From: Neisseriaceae bacterium
GTDB lineage: Bacteria; Pseudomonadota; Gammaproteobacteria; Burkholderiales; Neisseriaceae
Length of the DNA stretch: 64,000 bases
Assembly: GCA_017458185.1 (NCBI GenBank)
Contig: JAFTFY010000012.1
Span: forward strand, 118,177-182,176
Direction: 5' to 3'
Shown: positions 1 to 8,979 of the stretch, piece after piece
Numbering within the stretch: the stretch's first letter is position 1
Layout: each line of letters starts with the position of its first letter
Position numbers and translations under genes: made by a program
Notes under the pieces: model-generated
Seen by the model: the letters and a program-made list of their open reading frames with translations, nothing else
Database searches by the model: none
What the model was told of the DNA's origin: nothing

Positions 1-2667
1 TATATTTCTATATTGTTCTGCACCTGTTGAAAGATACATTTTATTAACATATTTTGACATAGATTGCGAATATTCTATATACATTCGTTTGCTTGCAGGT
101 GCTACTTTAATTTCTTTATCATCAGGAGCAACAAAACGAAAAATACGACATTCTTGTTCTTCTTGATATGCCGAATGTTTTACCATAAAGCTTAATGGCA
201 ATAATATAAAACTGACAGTTTCTATCAATTGTTCTTTTTCTTTTACATTATTTATATTTGCAAATAATTCACAAATATTTGTTTCAATATTTGAAAATTC
301 TTCCATAATATTTTCTTGAATGTCATTGATATATTCTTGATATTCGTCCCAATCGTTTTGATTACGCCATTTTTCTCGATAAAAGGTTAATTTATCACGA
401 CAGGCAGCCTGAATATAAGGTTGATTATCTAATTTACCTTCTGGGTCTAAATAAATACAACGATATAAAGGGAGTTTATCATTATAAATATGATCAATAT
501 TGCTTGATTGTTTATTCGTATCATTATTACTGTATTCTGCTTGTTTTTTAGGTTGAAGTGTTTTATCATGTTGATAACTAAAAAAATTATTATTCAATAC
601 AACACTCACACCAGTGGCTTCTTTATTGTTTTCTTTGCCATATAAACGAAATTGATTAAGGCTGTCGTGATTAAAGGTAAAACAACCGATAAAAGTACTT
701 AATGTATTTAATGGTTTTAAGTTAATTTGTTGTTTTTTTAGTTTTTCCGAATTATTAAAATAATCAAATATCACTTTACCCTCTTTGGGGTCATTAACTT
801 GGGCAGTACTGGCTATCTGAAATTTATTTTTTTTATCTAATAAAATCATTGCTACATCAGGTTTGGCATAATGAGCAAAAGTTTGTTCATAAATACTATA
901 ATATTTTCCCACAAGAAGATTTTCTCTCATATTAAAGAAAGAATAAAAAATATTAAATAAATATATTTTCTGATGATTATCTTTTATTTCTTCTATTTTC
1001 TCCATTACCTGATGCACATAATATTCTTCATTTGTTTCATTAATTTTATCAATACATCTATTGAAATTATCATATTCTTCTTCTTTTGCATAAATAAGTG
1101 CTAATTTAATTTGTGCAATAAGATAAAGAAGTTGAATAGAAAAACGAAATTTTTCATCATTAATTTCTAAATAATATTCTTTGGCTCGTTGAAAATCTTT
1201 TTGTTTATAAAAAATATTACCAATAGATAATAGAGATATATTATCTAATTGTGATTTTTTTATATTAAGTTGTGTTTTAATTTTAAGATTTTCGCAGTCA
1301 CTTAAATCTAATATTGTGATTCGTTTAAGTTTATCCAAACTGTCAGGGAGTGTAGTGAGATTTTTACACCCACTTAAATTTAATTGTGTGAGTTGAATAA
1401 GATTACCTAAATTTTTAGGGAGTGTAGTTAGTTTTTCACAAAAACTTAAATCTAATTTTGTGAGTTGAGAGAGATTACCCAAACTTTCAGGGAGTGTAGT
1501 GAGATTTTTACACCCACTTAAATCTAATACTGTGAGTTGAGTAAGATTACCTAAATTTTCAGGGAGTGTAGTTAGTTTTTCACAAAAACTTAAATCTAAT
1601 ACTGTGAGTTGAGATAAATTACCAATACTTTCAGGTAAAGTTTCAAGATTTGTGCAAGCAAATAAACTTAATTTTGTAAGTTGAATGAGATTACCCAAAC
1701 TTTCAGGGAGCGTAGTGAGATTTTCACAAAAACTTAAATCTAATTTTATTAGTTGTTTGAAATTATTAATATTTTTTAAAAGTACTGCGGCTTGTTTATC
1801 TCCAATTAAACTTAATATTTCTATTTGAATAAGATTACCAAAACTTTCAGGGAGCGTAGTGAGATTTCCGCAGCCATTTAAATTTAATTTTTTGAGTTGA
1901 GTAAGATTGCCTAAACTTTCAGGGAGTGTAGTGAGTTTTCCACAAAAAGTTAAATCTAATTCTGTGAGTTGAGATAAATTACCAATACTTTCAGGTAAAG
2001 TTTCAAGATTTGTGCAATCATATAAACTTAATTCTGTGAGTTGAGTAAGATTACCTAAATTTTTAGGAAGTGTTGTGAGTTCTGTACAAAAACCTAAATA
2101 TAATTTTTCAAGTTGAGTTAGAACGCTTAAACTTTCAAAGAATGTAGAGAGATTTCTGCAACCACATAGATCTAATGTTGTGAGTTGAGTAAGATTACCA
2201 AAACTTTCAGGGAGCGTAGTGATATTTTCGCATTCACTTAAATTTAATTGTGTGAGTTGAGTAAGATTACCCAAACTTTCAGGGAGTGTAGTGAGATTTG
2301 TGCAACCACATAGATCTAATGTTGTGAGTTGAGTAAGATTACCCAAACTTTCAGGGAGCGTAGTGAGATTTCCACAAAAACTTAACGCTAATTCTGTTAA
2401 TTGAGTAAAATTGCCAATATTTTCAAGTAATGTAGAAATATTGTCGCAGAAAGACAAATTTAATTTTGACAATAGTGTAAGTTTTCCAATACTTTTAGGT
2501 AATACAATTAAATCATTACGAAAACTTAAATCCAATTTAGTCAAACGCAACAAATATTCTTTAATTTCTTCAAAATCGTCTATTTCTTCTAATTCAGGAT
2601 AACACGGAGCAATCAATGCTTGTAATTCCAATGCTTCGAGATAGGTCAGTTGAATTGCGGTATCCAT
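1..2667 (-). CDS. LRR protein with DUF2971-like C-terminal part (partial, runs off left edge)
   Basis: The frame is open from an ATG at 2667 to the window edge, giving 889 codons with no stop. Residues about 40-460 form some 16-17 leucine-rich repeats of 24 residues, consensus LPESLGNLTQLTxLDLSxC, the plant-like/disease-resistance spacing. Residues about 470-620 are helical and TPR-like in look (LLSIGNIFYKQKDFQRAKEY). The C-terminal part contains IGCFTFNHDSLNQFRLYG, GVSVVLNN and a late EEQECRIFRF, which resemble DUF2971 (domain call by eye, not a search). No signal peptide, so probably cytoplasmic. The function is unknown; LRR plus DUF2971 suggests a recognition module on an effector, which is inference. 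The tandem repeats make the DNA imperfectly repetitive with a 72-bp period. The true C-terminus lies outside the window. Confidence 0.85.
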   Translation of the reverse strand, partial: MDTAIQLTYLEALELQALIAPCYPELEEIDDFEEIKEYLLRLTKLDLSFRNDLIVLPKSIGKLTLLSKLNLSFCDNISTLLENIGNFTQLTELALSFCGNLTTLPESLGNLTQLTTLDLCGCTNLTTLPESLGNLTQLTQLNLSECENITTLPESFGNLTQLTTLDLCGCRNLSTFFESLSVLTQLEKLYLGFCTELTTLPKNLGNLTQLTELSLYDCTNLETLPESIGNLSQLTELDLTFCGKLTTLPESLGNLTQLKKLNLNGCGNLTTLPESFGNLIQIEILSLIGDKQAAVLLKNINNFKQLIKLDLSFCENLTTLPESLGNLIQLTKLSLFACTNLETLPESIGNLSQLTVLDLSFCEKLTTLPENLGNLTQLTVLDLSGCKNLTTLPESLGNLSQLTKLDLSFCEKLTTLPKNLGNLIQLTQLNLSGCKNLTTLPDSLDKLKRITILDLSDCENLKIKTQLNIKKSQLDNISLLSIGNIFYKQKDFQRAKEYYLEINDEKFRFSIQLLYLIAQIKLALIYAKEEEYDNFNRCIDKINETNEEYYVHQVMEKIEEIKDNHQKIYLFNIFYSFFNMRENLLVGKYYSIYEQTFAHYAKPDVAMILLDKKNKFQIASTAQVNDPKEGKVIFDYFNNSEKLKKQQINLKPLNTLSTFIGCFTFNHDSLNQFRLYGKENNKEATGVSVVLNNNFFSYQHDKTLQPKKQAEYSNNDTNKQSSNIDHIYNDKLPLYRCIYLDPEGKLDNQPYIQAACRDKLTFYREKWRNQNDWDEYQEYINDIQENIMEEFSNIETNICELFANINNVKEKEQLIETVSFILLPLSFMVKHSAYQEEQECRIFRFVAPDDKEIKVAPASKRMYIEYSQSMSKYVNKMYLSTGAEQYRNI

Positions 2668-2736
2668 TGCTTACTTCCTGTTTGTGTTTGAAAAAATCGG
2701 CGTTTATTTTATCATTTTTTATAGATTGAATGTTTT

Positions 2737-5700
2737 TCAGGCAGCCTGAATTTTATGAATACTTAACGCATTTTCTAATTTTTTCAATATATTACAATCT
2801 ATATCCCACGCCCAAATGCCGTTGGCATTATCCTTATTCAAACCGCGTAAAAAAAGATAACGAATATGCAATAGGGTAGGGTGAATGTTGCGAATGGCGA
2901 ACATTCGCCGTGTGGCAATAGCGTAAATTAAGGCTTGCACGGCGTAGTGGTGCTGTGCCATAGCGTTGTTCATTGCGTCCAAATCATAAGACGGTAATTT
3001 ATTTGATTTATAATCAATAATATACACATTGCCGTGTGCATCTTGTGCCAGCATATCAATAAAGCCGTTGAAAAAACCTTGCACAGTGTGTTGTTGCACT
3101 TGCCGCAAAGCCGTGCAAATGTTTTCAGGTAAGTCATCGCCTAAATATTGCAACACAACTTCGGGCTGAAAATGCAATTCATTCAGCAAAAATTGGCTTT
3201 CAGGCAGCCTGAAAGGGATTTGCGACAAGGATACGCCGTGATTTAAGGCGGCTAATCGTGTGTGATTGCACATAGCGACCATGTCATTAAGATAATCTAA
3301 ACTCAATGCGTATTTTTCTAACTTATTGATAATTAAATATTTTTGCGTATCCGCAGGCAGATGAAAATAAAATTCTTCTAACATTTCATGCCAACACAAA
3401 CCTGTATTTGTGCCTGCGGGAAAAGCATTTATTCCTTTGTTTTCATTGGATAAATCATCAGAAACTTGCCGTTCGACACTATCCACAACCAAGTTCTCTT
3501 CGTTGTGCGTTTGCGTCTGCCACGCACTGAAACTGGAAAACTGCCGCTGTTTCAAGTTGATAGCACTTAACTGTGCCGCCGTGTAGTGTTGCGTTTCCGT
3601 TGCAGGCTGCCTGAAAAGTGTTTCTGGCGGTGATTGAGTGCTATCGACTAATTGAATGGATAAGTCATTGTTTTGTTGGCATTTATCCTGCCACATTTGC
3701 CATTGTGTTATCTCTTTGTTTTCTGGCGAAATATTCAAAGAATTTCGCAGCAGATGATTGATACTGCTGTTTTGCTGTGCCATATCGCCGCAACCCACAA
3801 TCAGGGCTTCTTCGGCACGCGTCAAAGCCACATACAGTAGCCTGACTTGTTCTGCCAATAAATCGTTTTGAATTTCTTGTTCGGCTAATTGCGTTTTGTG
3901 TTTCAGGCAGCCTGAATGATTATTTTGATGTGTAATTTCAAAGGCTTGCACTTTTTCATCGTGGGGGCGAAAAATAAACGGGCAATACACCACAGGATAT
4001 TGCAAACCTTTGGACGCATGCATGGTGATGATTTTGACTAAATTTTCATCGCTTTCCAAACGCAATTTGCTGTTATCACCGCTGTCAGGTTGTGCAATTT
4101 GTTGCTGCAAAAAGTGCAACAAAGCATATATGCCGAAACAATTTTTTTCTTCTTCTGCTAATAATTCAATGAGTTGCGTGATATTGGTGAGTATTCGCCA
4201 TTCTTGCCGAGAAATTAACGAGCGACTGATTTGATAGCGTTCATCAAACGCTTGATAAGCGGCAAACAAACCCTTTTTTTCCCATTTTTCACGCAAAAAA
4301 TGAGCGTATTCAATATCTTTGACTACTTGCCGTTCATTGTTGTTATATTCTTGAATTTGTTGAATATTTTTCCCAATTAAATCGCTTGTTTGCACAAACC
4401 GCCACAAACTGCCGTCTGTTGCTGGATTAAGCCAAAATTTCATTAAAGCATACACAATACGGGCTTCATCGGCGGCAAAAATGGAATCCTGACGAATGGA
4501 AACACTGTCAATACCATTGTTTTTTAAGGCTTTTCTTATTATATCGCCTTCGCTGTGGCTGCGTACCAAAACCGCAATATCGCCCGATGATAAACAACGC
4601 TCTTTGTATGGCAAGCGACTGTTTAATACTCGGGCAATGTGATTGGCACAAATTTGTGCTATTTTCTGGCGTTGTTCGTCTGCGGTGTTTTTTTCGGACT
4701 CATCAATATGAAAAACCGTTAGAGCATTGGGCAAAATTTCTTGTTTCAGGCTGCCTGAAAGATATTCTTGTTTGCGATTGGCTTGCACAGGAAAAAAAGG
4801 AATTTCATTATTTAAAAAAGCATTGTTTGTGTTAAATAAAGCATTGCACACATTCACCAATTTTTCATGTGTGCGATAATTGGTATCCATAGAATATAAA
4901 TGGTCTGCGTCTTGTTTGGCATTTAAGTACGCATAAATATCTGCACCACGAAAACGATAAATAGCCTGTTTGGGGTCGCCCACTAAAAAAACGCTTTTGC
5001 CTTGTTCAATAAATGCCTGTTTGAAAATAGCATATTGTATTGCGTCTGTATCTTGAAACTCATCAACCATTAAAACATCATATTTTTTGGATAAGTGTTT
5101 GGTTAATATTTTGTTTTCTAATGAAAAATAAACATCTAATAATAAATCATTAAATCCGCGTTTGTTGGATGATTTTTTAGATTGTGTTATTTCGTTATCC
5201 AAATAATCAAGCAAGAAAAAGCCAATATTTTGGGTAAAATTTTGATAAGATAAAACAAAATAATAAATTAAGCGAAAATCTTCAAATGGACTTAAATTAT
5301 CTATGCTTTTGTTTTTGGTAAAGATAAAATTTTCAGGCAATAATAAATGGGCTTTTTCTGCAATTTTTTCCATATTAAATGGATAACCTTGAATAATTTT
5401 TTGCAGGTTATTAAAAATTTCTACAAATGTCGGTTTTTTATAATATGTTCCACTTAAACGATTAAAGATTTGCCAAAATTGCACTTCAATATGATTGGTG
5501 CCAATTTGTTGAATGCGTTGTTGTAATGAATAAAATAAATCTTGTTCTTTATCATTAAAGTTTTCTTTAATTTGAGCAATTAAATCATCACTGATTTTTA
5601 TTTCAGGCAGCCTAAACAGTTTTTCTTGTGCTTTTTCAACTTCACCAATACATTCTTCAAAAGAAATAGATTCTTTATTTAATTTAGGCTGACTGATGTA

Positions 5701-6309
5701 TTTTTTAATTTCATCTAATTTTTTTTCTGGCGTGATTTTTTCATTAAAACAAATAAAAGCAGCCAGTTGATTGTTGGCAATATATTGTCGCCAAAAATCT
5801 TCGGCAAGTTTTTGTTTTAATTCATTATCATCGTCAGTAGTTTGCATTTGCAAGGAAAAAGGCACGCCACAAGCAAAGGCTTCTTCATTTAAAATACTGC
5901 GACAAAAAGCATGAATGGTATATATCCCTGCTTGGTCAAAATTATTTAATGCGTCTTGGGCATTTTTTAATAAAATGCTGGCGGTTATATCTTTATTTTT
6001 AGCCAAGTTAAATAATTGAATTAAATTTTTATCATCAAGTGTTTGATTATCAGGAAATTGACCATTGCTTAATTGATTTTTCACATCAATTAAGCGAGAA
6101 CGCAAACGCATTTTTAATTCGGCTGTGGCAGCAACTGTGAAAGTGAGTACCGCAATTTTGTCGATTTTGATATTTTCTAATAAAATCAATCGTGTAAAAA
6201 GTAGGGCAATGCCATAAGTCTTGCCCGTGCCTGCGGACGCTTCAATTAACGAAGTGCCGTCAATCGGCATAGTGAGTGCGTCAAACGATTGGGGCAAGTG
6301 CGAGTTCAT
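2737..6309 (-). CDS. recB: RecBCD enzyme subunit RecB (helicase-nuclease)
   Basis: This 1190-residue protein is the RecB subunit of the RecBCD double-strand-break repair and DNA degradation complex: a 3'-5' SF1A helicase plus nuclease. Walker A is ASAGTGKT at residues 24-31. Walker B/DExx is VLMVDEFQDTD near residue 412, followed by LVGDPKQAIYRFRGADIY. The late helicase motif is TMHASKGLQYPVVY. The C-terminal nuclease shows GFIDMLAQDA and IIDYKSNKLP, the metal-binding D-x-K signature. Length matches the family. The last residues (IQAA) and the stop come from a DUS. recC and recD are not in this window. It is divergent from dusA across about 75 bp that also carries a DUS. Confidence 0.97.
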   Translation of the reverse strand: MNSHLPQSFDALTMPIDGTSLIEASAGTGKTYGIALLFTRLILLENIKIDKIAVLTFTVAATAELKMRLRSRLIDVKNQLSNGQFPDNQTLDDKNLIQLFNLAKNKDITASILLKNAQDALNNFDQAGIYTIHAFCRSILNEEAFACGVPFSLQMQTTDDDNELKQKLAEDFWRQYIANNQLAAFICFNEKITPEKKLDEIKKYISQPKLNKESISFEECIGEVEKAQEKLFRLPEIKISDDLIAQIKENFNDKEQDLFYSLQQRIQQIGTNHIEVQFWQIFNRLSGTYYKKPTFVEIFNNLQKIIQGYPFNMEKIAEKAHLLLPENFIFTKNKSIDNLSPFEDFRLIYYFVLSYQNFTQNIGFFLLDYLDNEITQSKKSSNKRGFNDLLLDVYFSLENKILTKHLSKKYDVLMVDEFQDTDAIQYAIFKQAFIEQGKSVFLVGDPKQAIYRFRGADIYAYLNAKQDADHLYSMDTNYRTHEKLVNVCNALFNTNNAFLNNEIPFFPVQANRKQEYLSGSLKQEILPNALTVFHIDESEKNTADEQRQKIAQICANHIARVLNSRLPYKERCLSSGDIAVLVRSHSEGDIIRKALKNNGIDSVSIRQDSIFAADEARIVYALMKFWLNPATDGSLWRFVQTSDLIGKNIQQIQEYNNNERQVVKDIEYAHFLREKWEKKGLFAAYQAFDERYQISRSLISRQEWRILTNITQLIELLAEEEKNCFGIYALLHFLQQQIAQPDSGDNSKLRLESDENLVKIITMHASKGLQYPVVYCPFIFRPHDEKVQAFEITHQNNHSGCLKHKTQLAEQEIQNDLLAEQVRLLYVALTRAEEALIVGCGDMAQQNSSINHLLRNSLNISPENKEITQWQMWQDKCQQNNDLSIQLVDSTQSPPETLFRQPATETQHYTAAQLSAINLKQRQFSSFSAWQTQTHNEENLVVDSVERQVSDDLSNENKGINAFPAGTNTGLCWHEMLEEFYFHLPADTQKYLIINKLEKYALSLDYLNDMVAMCNHTRLAALNHGVSLSQIPFRLPESQFLLNELHFQPEVVLQYLGDDLPENICTALRQVQQHTVQGFFNGFIDMLAQDAHGNVYIIDYKSNKLPSYDLDAMNNAMAQHHYAVQALIYAIATRRMFAIRNIHPTLLHIRYLFLRGLNKDNANGIWAWDIDCNILKKLENALSIHKIQAA

Positions 6310-6385
6310 TTGTTTGCCTTATGTATTCAGATGATTTTTTGTTATTATAGCAATTATTATCCCGTTTCAGGCTGCCTGAACTTTT

Positions 6386-7375
6386 ATGATGCACCACAAC
6401 ACACACCGATTATGTACCGCACCCATGCTTGACTGGACGGACAGGCATTTTCGTTTTTTGGCTCGATTACTGTGCAAAAATGCACGGCTATACAGCGAAA
6501 TGATACACGCTAATGCTTTGATTTATGGCGATAAAAACGCATTTTTGCAACATACGGACACACAGCATAATACCGCCTTGCAATTAGGCGGCTCAAACCC
6601 TGCCGCATTAGGACACGCCTGCGAAATTGCGGCTGATTATGATTATGCGGAAGTGAATTTAAACTGCGGCTGCCCCAGCCCAAAAGTGCAGAAAGGTGCG
6701 TTTGGGGCGTGTTTAATGCGTGAAGTGGCAAAGGTTACCGATTGCGTGAATGCGATGGCAAATGCCACGAATGTCGAAATCACCGTCAAGCACCGCATCG
6801 GCATTGATGACGATGAAGATTACGGCGTGGTGCGTGATTTTGTCGGCGAAATTGCCCATAAAACGCCGTGCAAATCGTTCATTATTCACGCCCGCAATGC
6901 GTGGTTAAACGGCTTGTCGCCCAAAGAAAACCGCGATATTCCGCCGTTAAAATACGATTTTGTGTATCGCATTAAGCAAGATTTTTCGGATTTAAATATT
7001 GTAATCAACGGCGGTGTTGCGGATAATAATAGTATAAACAATCACTTACAACACACGGACGGCGTAATGATAGGACGAGCCGTGTATCACAATCCCTTAA
7101 TGATGAAAGAATGGGATAATGTGTTTTTTGGTTGTTGTGAAAATACAATCACAGATGAAGATTTAATAGAACAACTTTATCAATACGCCGCCCAAGAAAT
7201 CGCCCAAAAAACGCCATTACGCAATGTGGTCAAGCAATGGTTGGGCTTATTTCACGCACAAAACGGCGTGCGACTGTGGCGACAAGCCTTGTCGGACGCA
7301 AAATTATTGGCAGAAAACAAGCCTGATTTAATTTTAAGAGCGTTTGAAAAAATGAAAGCCTTTCAGGCAGCCTGA
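6386..7375 (+). CDS. dusA: tRNA-dihydrouridine(20/20a) synthase DusA
   Basis: An FMN-dependent reductase that makes dihydrouridine in the tRNA D-loop. The N-terminal TIM barrel begins with APMLDWTDRHFR. LNCGCPSPKVQKGAFGACLM holds the catalytic cysteine (in FGAC) and the FMN region. FIIHARNAWLNGLSPKENR is the typical DusA insertion, and VINGGVADN plus GVMIGRAVYHNP close the FMN site. The 329-residue length is normal. Two adjacent ATGs (codons 1 and 2) make the start ambiguous by one residue. The end is FQAA-stop, written by a DUS that overlaps the stop codon. Transcription starts away from recB. Confidence 0.96.
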   Translation: MMHHNTHRLCTAPMLDWTDRHFRFLARLLCKNARLYSEMIHANALIYGDKNAFLQHTDTQHNTALQLGGSNPAALGHACEIAADYDYAEVNLNCGCPSPKVQKGAFGACLMREVAKVTDCVNAMANATNVEITVKHRIGIDDDEDYGVVRDFVGEIAHKTPCKSFIIHARNAWLNGLSPKENRDIPPLKYDFVYRIKQDFSDLNIVINGGVADNNSINNHLQHTDGVMIGRAVYHNPLMMKEWDNVFFGCCENTITDEDLIEQLYQYAAQEIAQKTPLRNVVKQWLGLFHAQNGVRLWRQALSDAKLLAENKPDLILRAFEKMKAFQAA

Positions 7376-7376
7376 A

Positions 7377-7457
7377 AGCAGTTAGCAGTGAGTAGTGAGC
7401 AGTTGTTTTGTTTTGCCTTATCAGGCAAAACAGATATTTTTAGATAACGCTTCGATT
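7377..7457. repeat. Left arm of an inverted repeat bracketing the Cys-rich gene
   Basis: The arm carries a degenerate run of AGCAGTTAGCAGTGAGTAGT type, then an internal hairpin (GTTTTGCC / GGCAAAAC), then GATAACGCTTCGAT. Its near-identical reverse complement lies at 7989-8075, so the gene at 7488-7898 sits between inverted copies. A third, gene-less copy of the whole arrangement lies at 10386-10575. Confidence 0.8.
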
Positions 7458-7487
7458 TTTTTTCAGGCTGCCTGAAAGGCTTATGAA

Positions 7488-7898
7488 TTAGTAACAATGC
7501 ACAGTTTCGCCTTTGGCATTGTGTCCGCAGTATTGGTTGCCTTCATACCAATATTCTAATTTTTCAACAACAATCGGTTGTGGTTTGGCTGTTTCAGGGC
7601 GTTTATAATCGTGCAGGCGGTCTAACTGGTCGCAAGACGGCGTGCCATTGTTGTTTTTGAATAATGATGATTGTTCATTTGCACATTTGCGTTGCAATTC
7701 TGTGGTGCTGTGTCGTGGCGTTTGGTTGCCACGATAAATGCGGTCTAACTGATCGCAAGACGGTGTGCCATTGTTATTTTTGAACAGTGATGATTGCTCA
7801 TTTGCACATTTGCGTTGCAATTCGTTGATATTTTCGGCTTGTGTTAAAGAAACGCTTGATAATAATAGCGTTAATAACAAAAATGCTTGTTTTTTCAT
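7488..7898 (-). CDS. Small secreted protein with duplicated Cys motif, function unknown
   Basis: A 136-residue protein starting MKKQAFLLLTLLLSSVSLTQA, a clear Sec signal peptide with cleavage after QA. The mature part has two almost identical 28-residue units, each beginning ELQRKCANEQSSLFKNNNGT and ending PSCDQLDR, with two cysteines per unit. A short tail follows with two more cysteines (YCGHNAKGETVHCY). The even cysteine number suggests periplasmic or extracellular disulfides. No known family is recognised. It is the only gene between two long inverted repeats (7377-7457 and 7989-8075), which suggests a small mobile or invertible cassette. Confidence 0.75.
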   Translation of the reverse strand: MKKQAFLLLTLLLSSVSLTQAENINELQRKCANEQSSLFKNNNGTPSCDQLDRIYRGNQTPRHSTTELQRKCANEQSSLFKNNNGTPSCDQLDRLHDYKRPETAKPQPIVVEKLEYWYEGNQYCGHNAKGETVHCY

Positions 7899-7988
7899 TG
7901 TACTATCTCCTAAATAAGTTCTAATTCTGCTGTTTTTTTGTTAAATAATGCTTAAAAATAATTCCGCTTTCAGGCAGCCTGAAAAAAT

Positions 7989-8075
7989 AATCGAAGCGTT
8001 ATCTTATAAATAATCCGTTTTGCCTGATAAGGCAAAACAAAACAACTGCTCACTACTCACTACTAACTGCTCACT
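7989..8075. repeat. Right arm of the inverted repeat bracketing the Cys-rich gene
   Basis: Reverse complement of the 7377-7457 arm with only a few differences and a small indel. It contains TCGAAGCGTTATCTT, the GTTTTGCC / GGCAAAAC hairpin and a CTGCTCACTACTCACTACT run. Confidence 0.8.
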
Positions 8076-8094
8076 GTTTTCAGACAGCCTGAAA

Positions 8095-8979
8095 TTATCT
8101 TTTCACCCCGCTCAAACACGCCCAGCCGTCTTCATAAGTGGGGGTTTGCATATCAAACCATTGTTGATAAATGGCGGAAATTTCATCGGCTTGTTCGGCT
8201 AATATGCCTGATAGTACAATGCGTCCGCCGCTTTGGGTTTTGCTGGCGAGTAAGTCGCCTAACATTCTCAATGGATTAGCTAAAATGTTTGCCACAACCA
8301 CGCTGTATTGTTTATTCGGGCAGTTTTCAGGCAGCACAAAATGAGCGGTAACGCCGTTGTTTTCGGCGTTAAATTGGGCGGATTCTACTGCTTGTGGGTC
8401 TATATCAACGCCGTCTGCGGCTTTTACACCTAATTTTAGGGCGGCAACGGCTAATATGCCTGAACCGCAACCGTAGTCTAATACTTCATCGTCTGCACAA
8501 ATGTGTTGGTCTATCCATTGCAAACACAGCCGTGTGGTGGGGTGCGAGCCTGTGCCAAAGGCTAAACCAGGGTCGAGTTTAATGTTTATGGCGGTGTCGT
8601 CAGGTGCGTCATGCCAAGACGGCACAATCCACAGGCGGTTGGATATACGAATGGGGTCGAATTGTGCTTGGGTCATTCGCACCCAGTCTTGTTCGGGCAG
8701 TTCTTGGATTTGATATTCAGGCGTTTTGATTTGAATGCTGTTACAGGCTGCCTGAAAAATATGGTCGATATTTGCTTTATCGTCAAATAAGGCAATCACC
8801 AACGATTGCTCCCACACCGCGGTGGGTTCGTTGGGTTCGCCGAAAATCGGCTGTTCGTCTGGCGTGCCTGCGTATGCGTCTTCAATCGCACTGCTTAATG
8901 CACCGTTTTCCATCAATGCGTCTGATAGTTTTTCAGCGATTTCGGACGGTAAAACGGTGCGAATTTCTTTATAACTCAT
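8095..8979 (-). CDS. prmA: Ribosomal protein L11 methyltransferase PrmA
   Basis: A SAM-dependent methyltransferase that trimethylates lysines and the N-terminus of ribosomal protein L11. Length is 294 residues, as usual. The SAM-binding motif I is [17 protein letters not shown]. It is preceded by [20 protein letters not shown] and followed by [10 protein letters not shown], both diagnostic of PrmA. Its ATG overlaps the stop of accC by four bases (ATGA), so translation is probably coupled and the gene is the last of an accB-accC-prmA transcription unit. Confidence 0.97.
   Translation of the reverse strand: MSYKEIRTVLPSEIAEKLSDALMENGALSSAIEDAYAGTPDEQPIFGEPNEPTAVWEQSLVIALFDDKANIDHIFQAACNSIQIKTPEYQIQELPEQDWVRMTQAQFDPIRISNRLWIVPSWHDAPDDTAINIKLDPGLAFGTGSHPTTRLCLQWIDQHICADDEVLDYGCGSGILAVAALKLGVKAADGVDIDPQAVESAQFNAENNGVTAHFVLPENCPNKQYSVVVANILANPLRMLGDLLASKTQSGGRIVLSGILAEQADEISAIYQQWFDMQTPTYEDGWACLSGVKR

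Noticed and set aside
1450..2420. Regularly spaced DNA repeats resembling a CRISPR array
   Set aside because: The 72-bp period is in frame with a continuous open reading frame and each unit encodes a leucine-rich repeat; there are no unique spacers and no cas genes.
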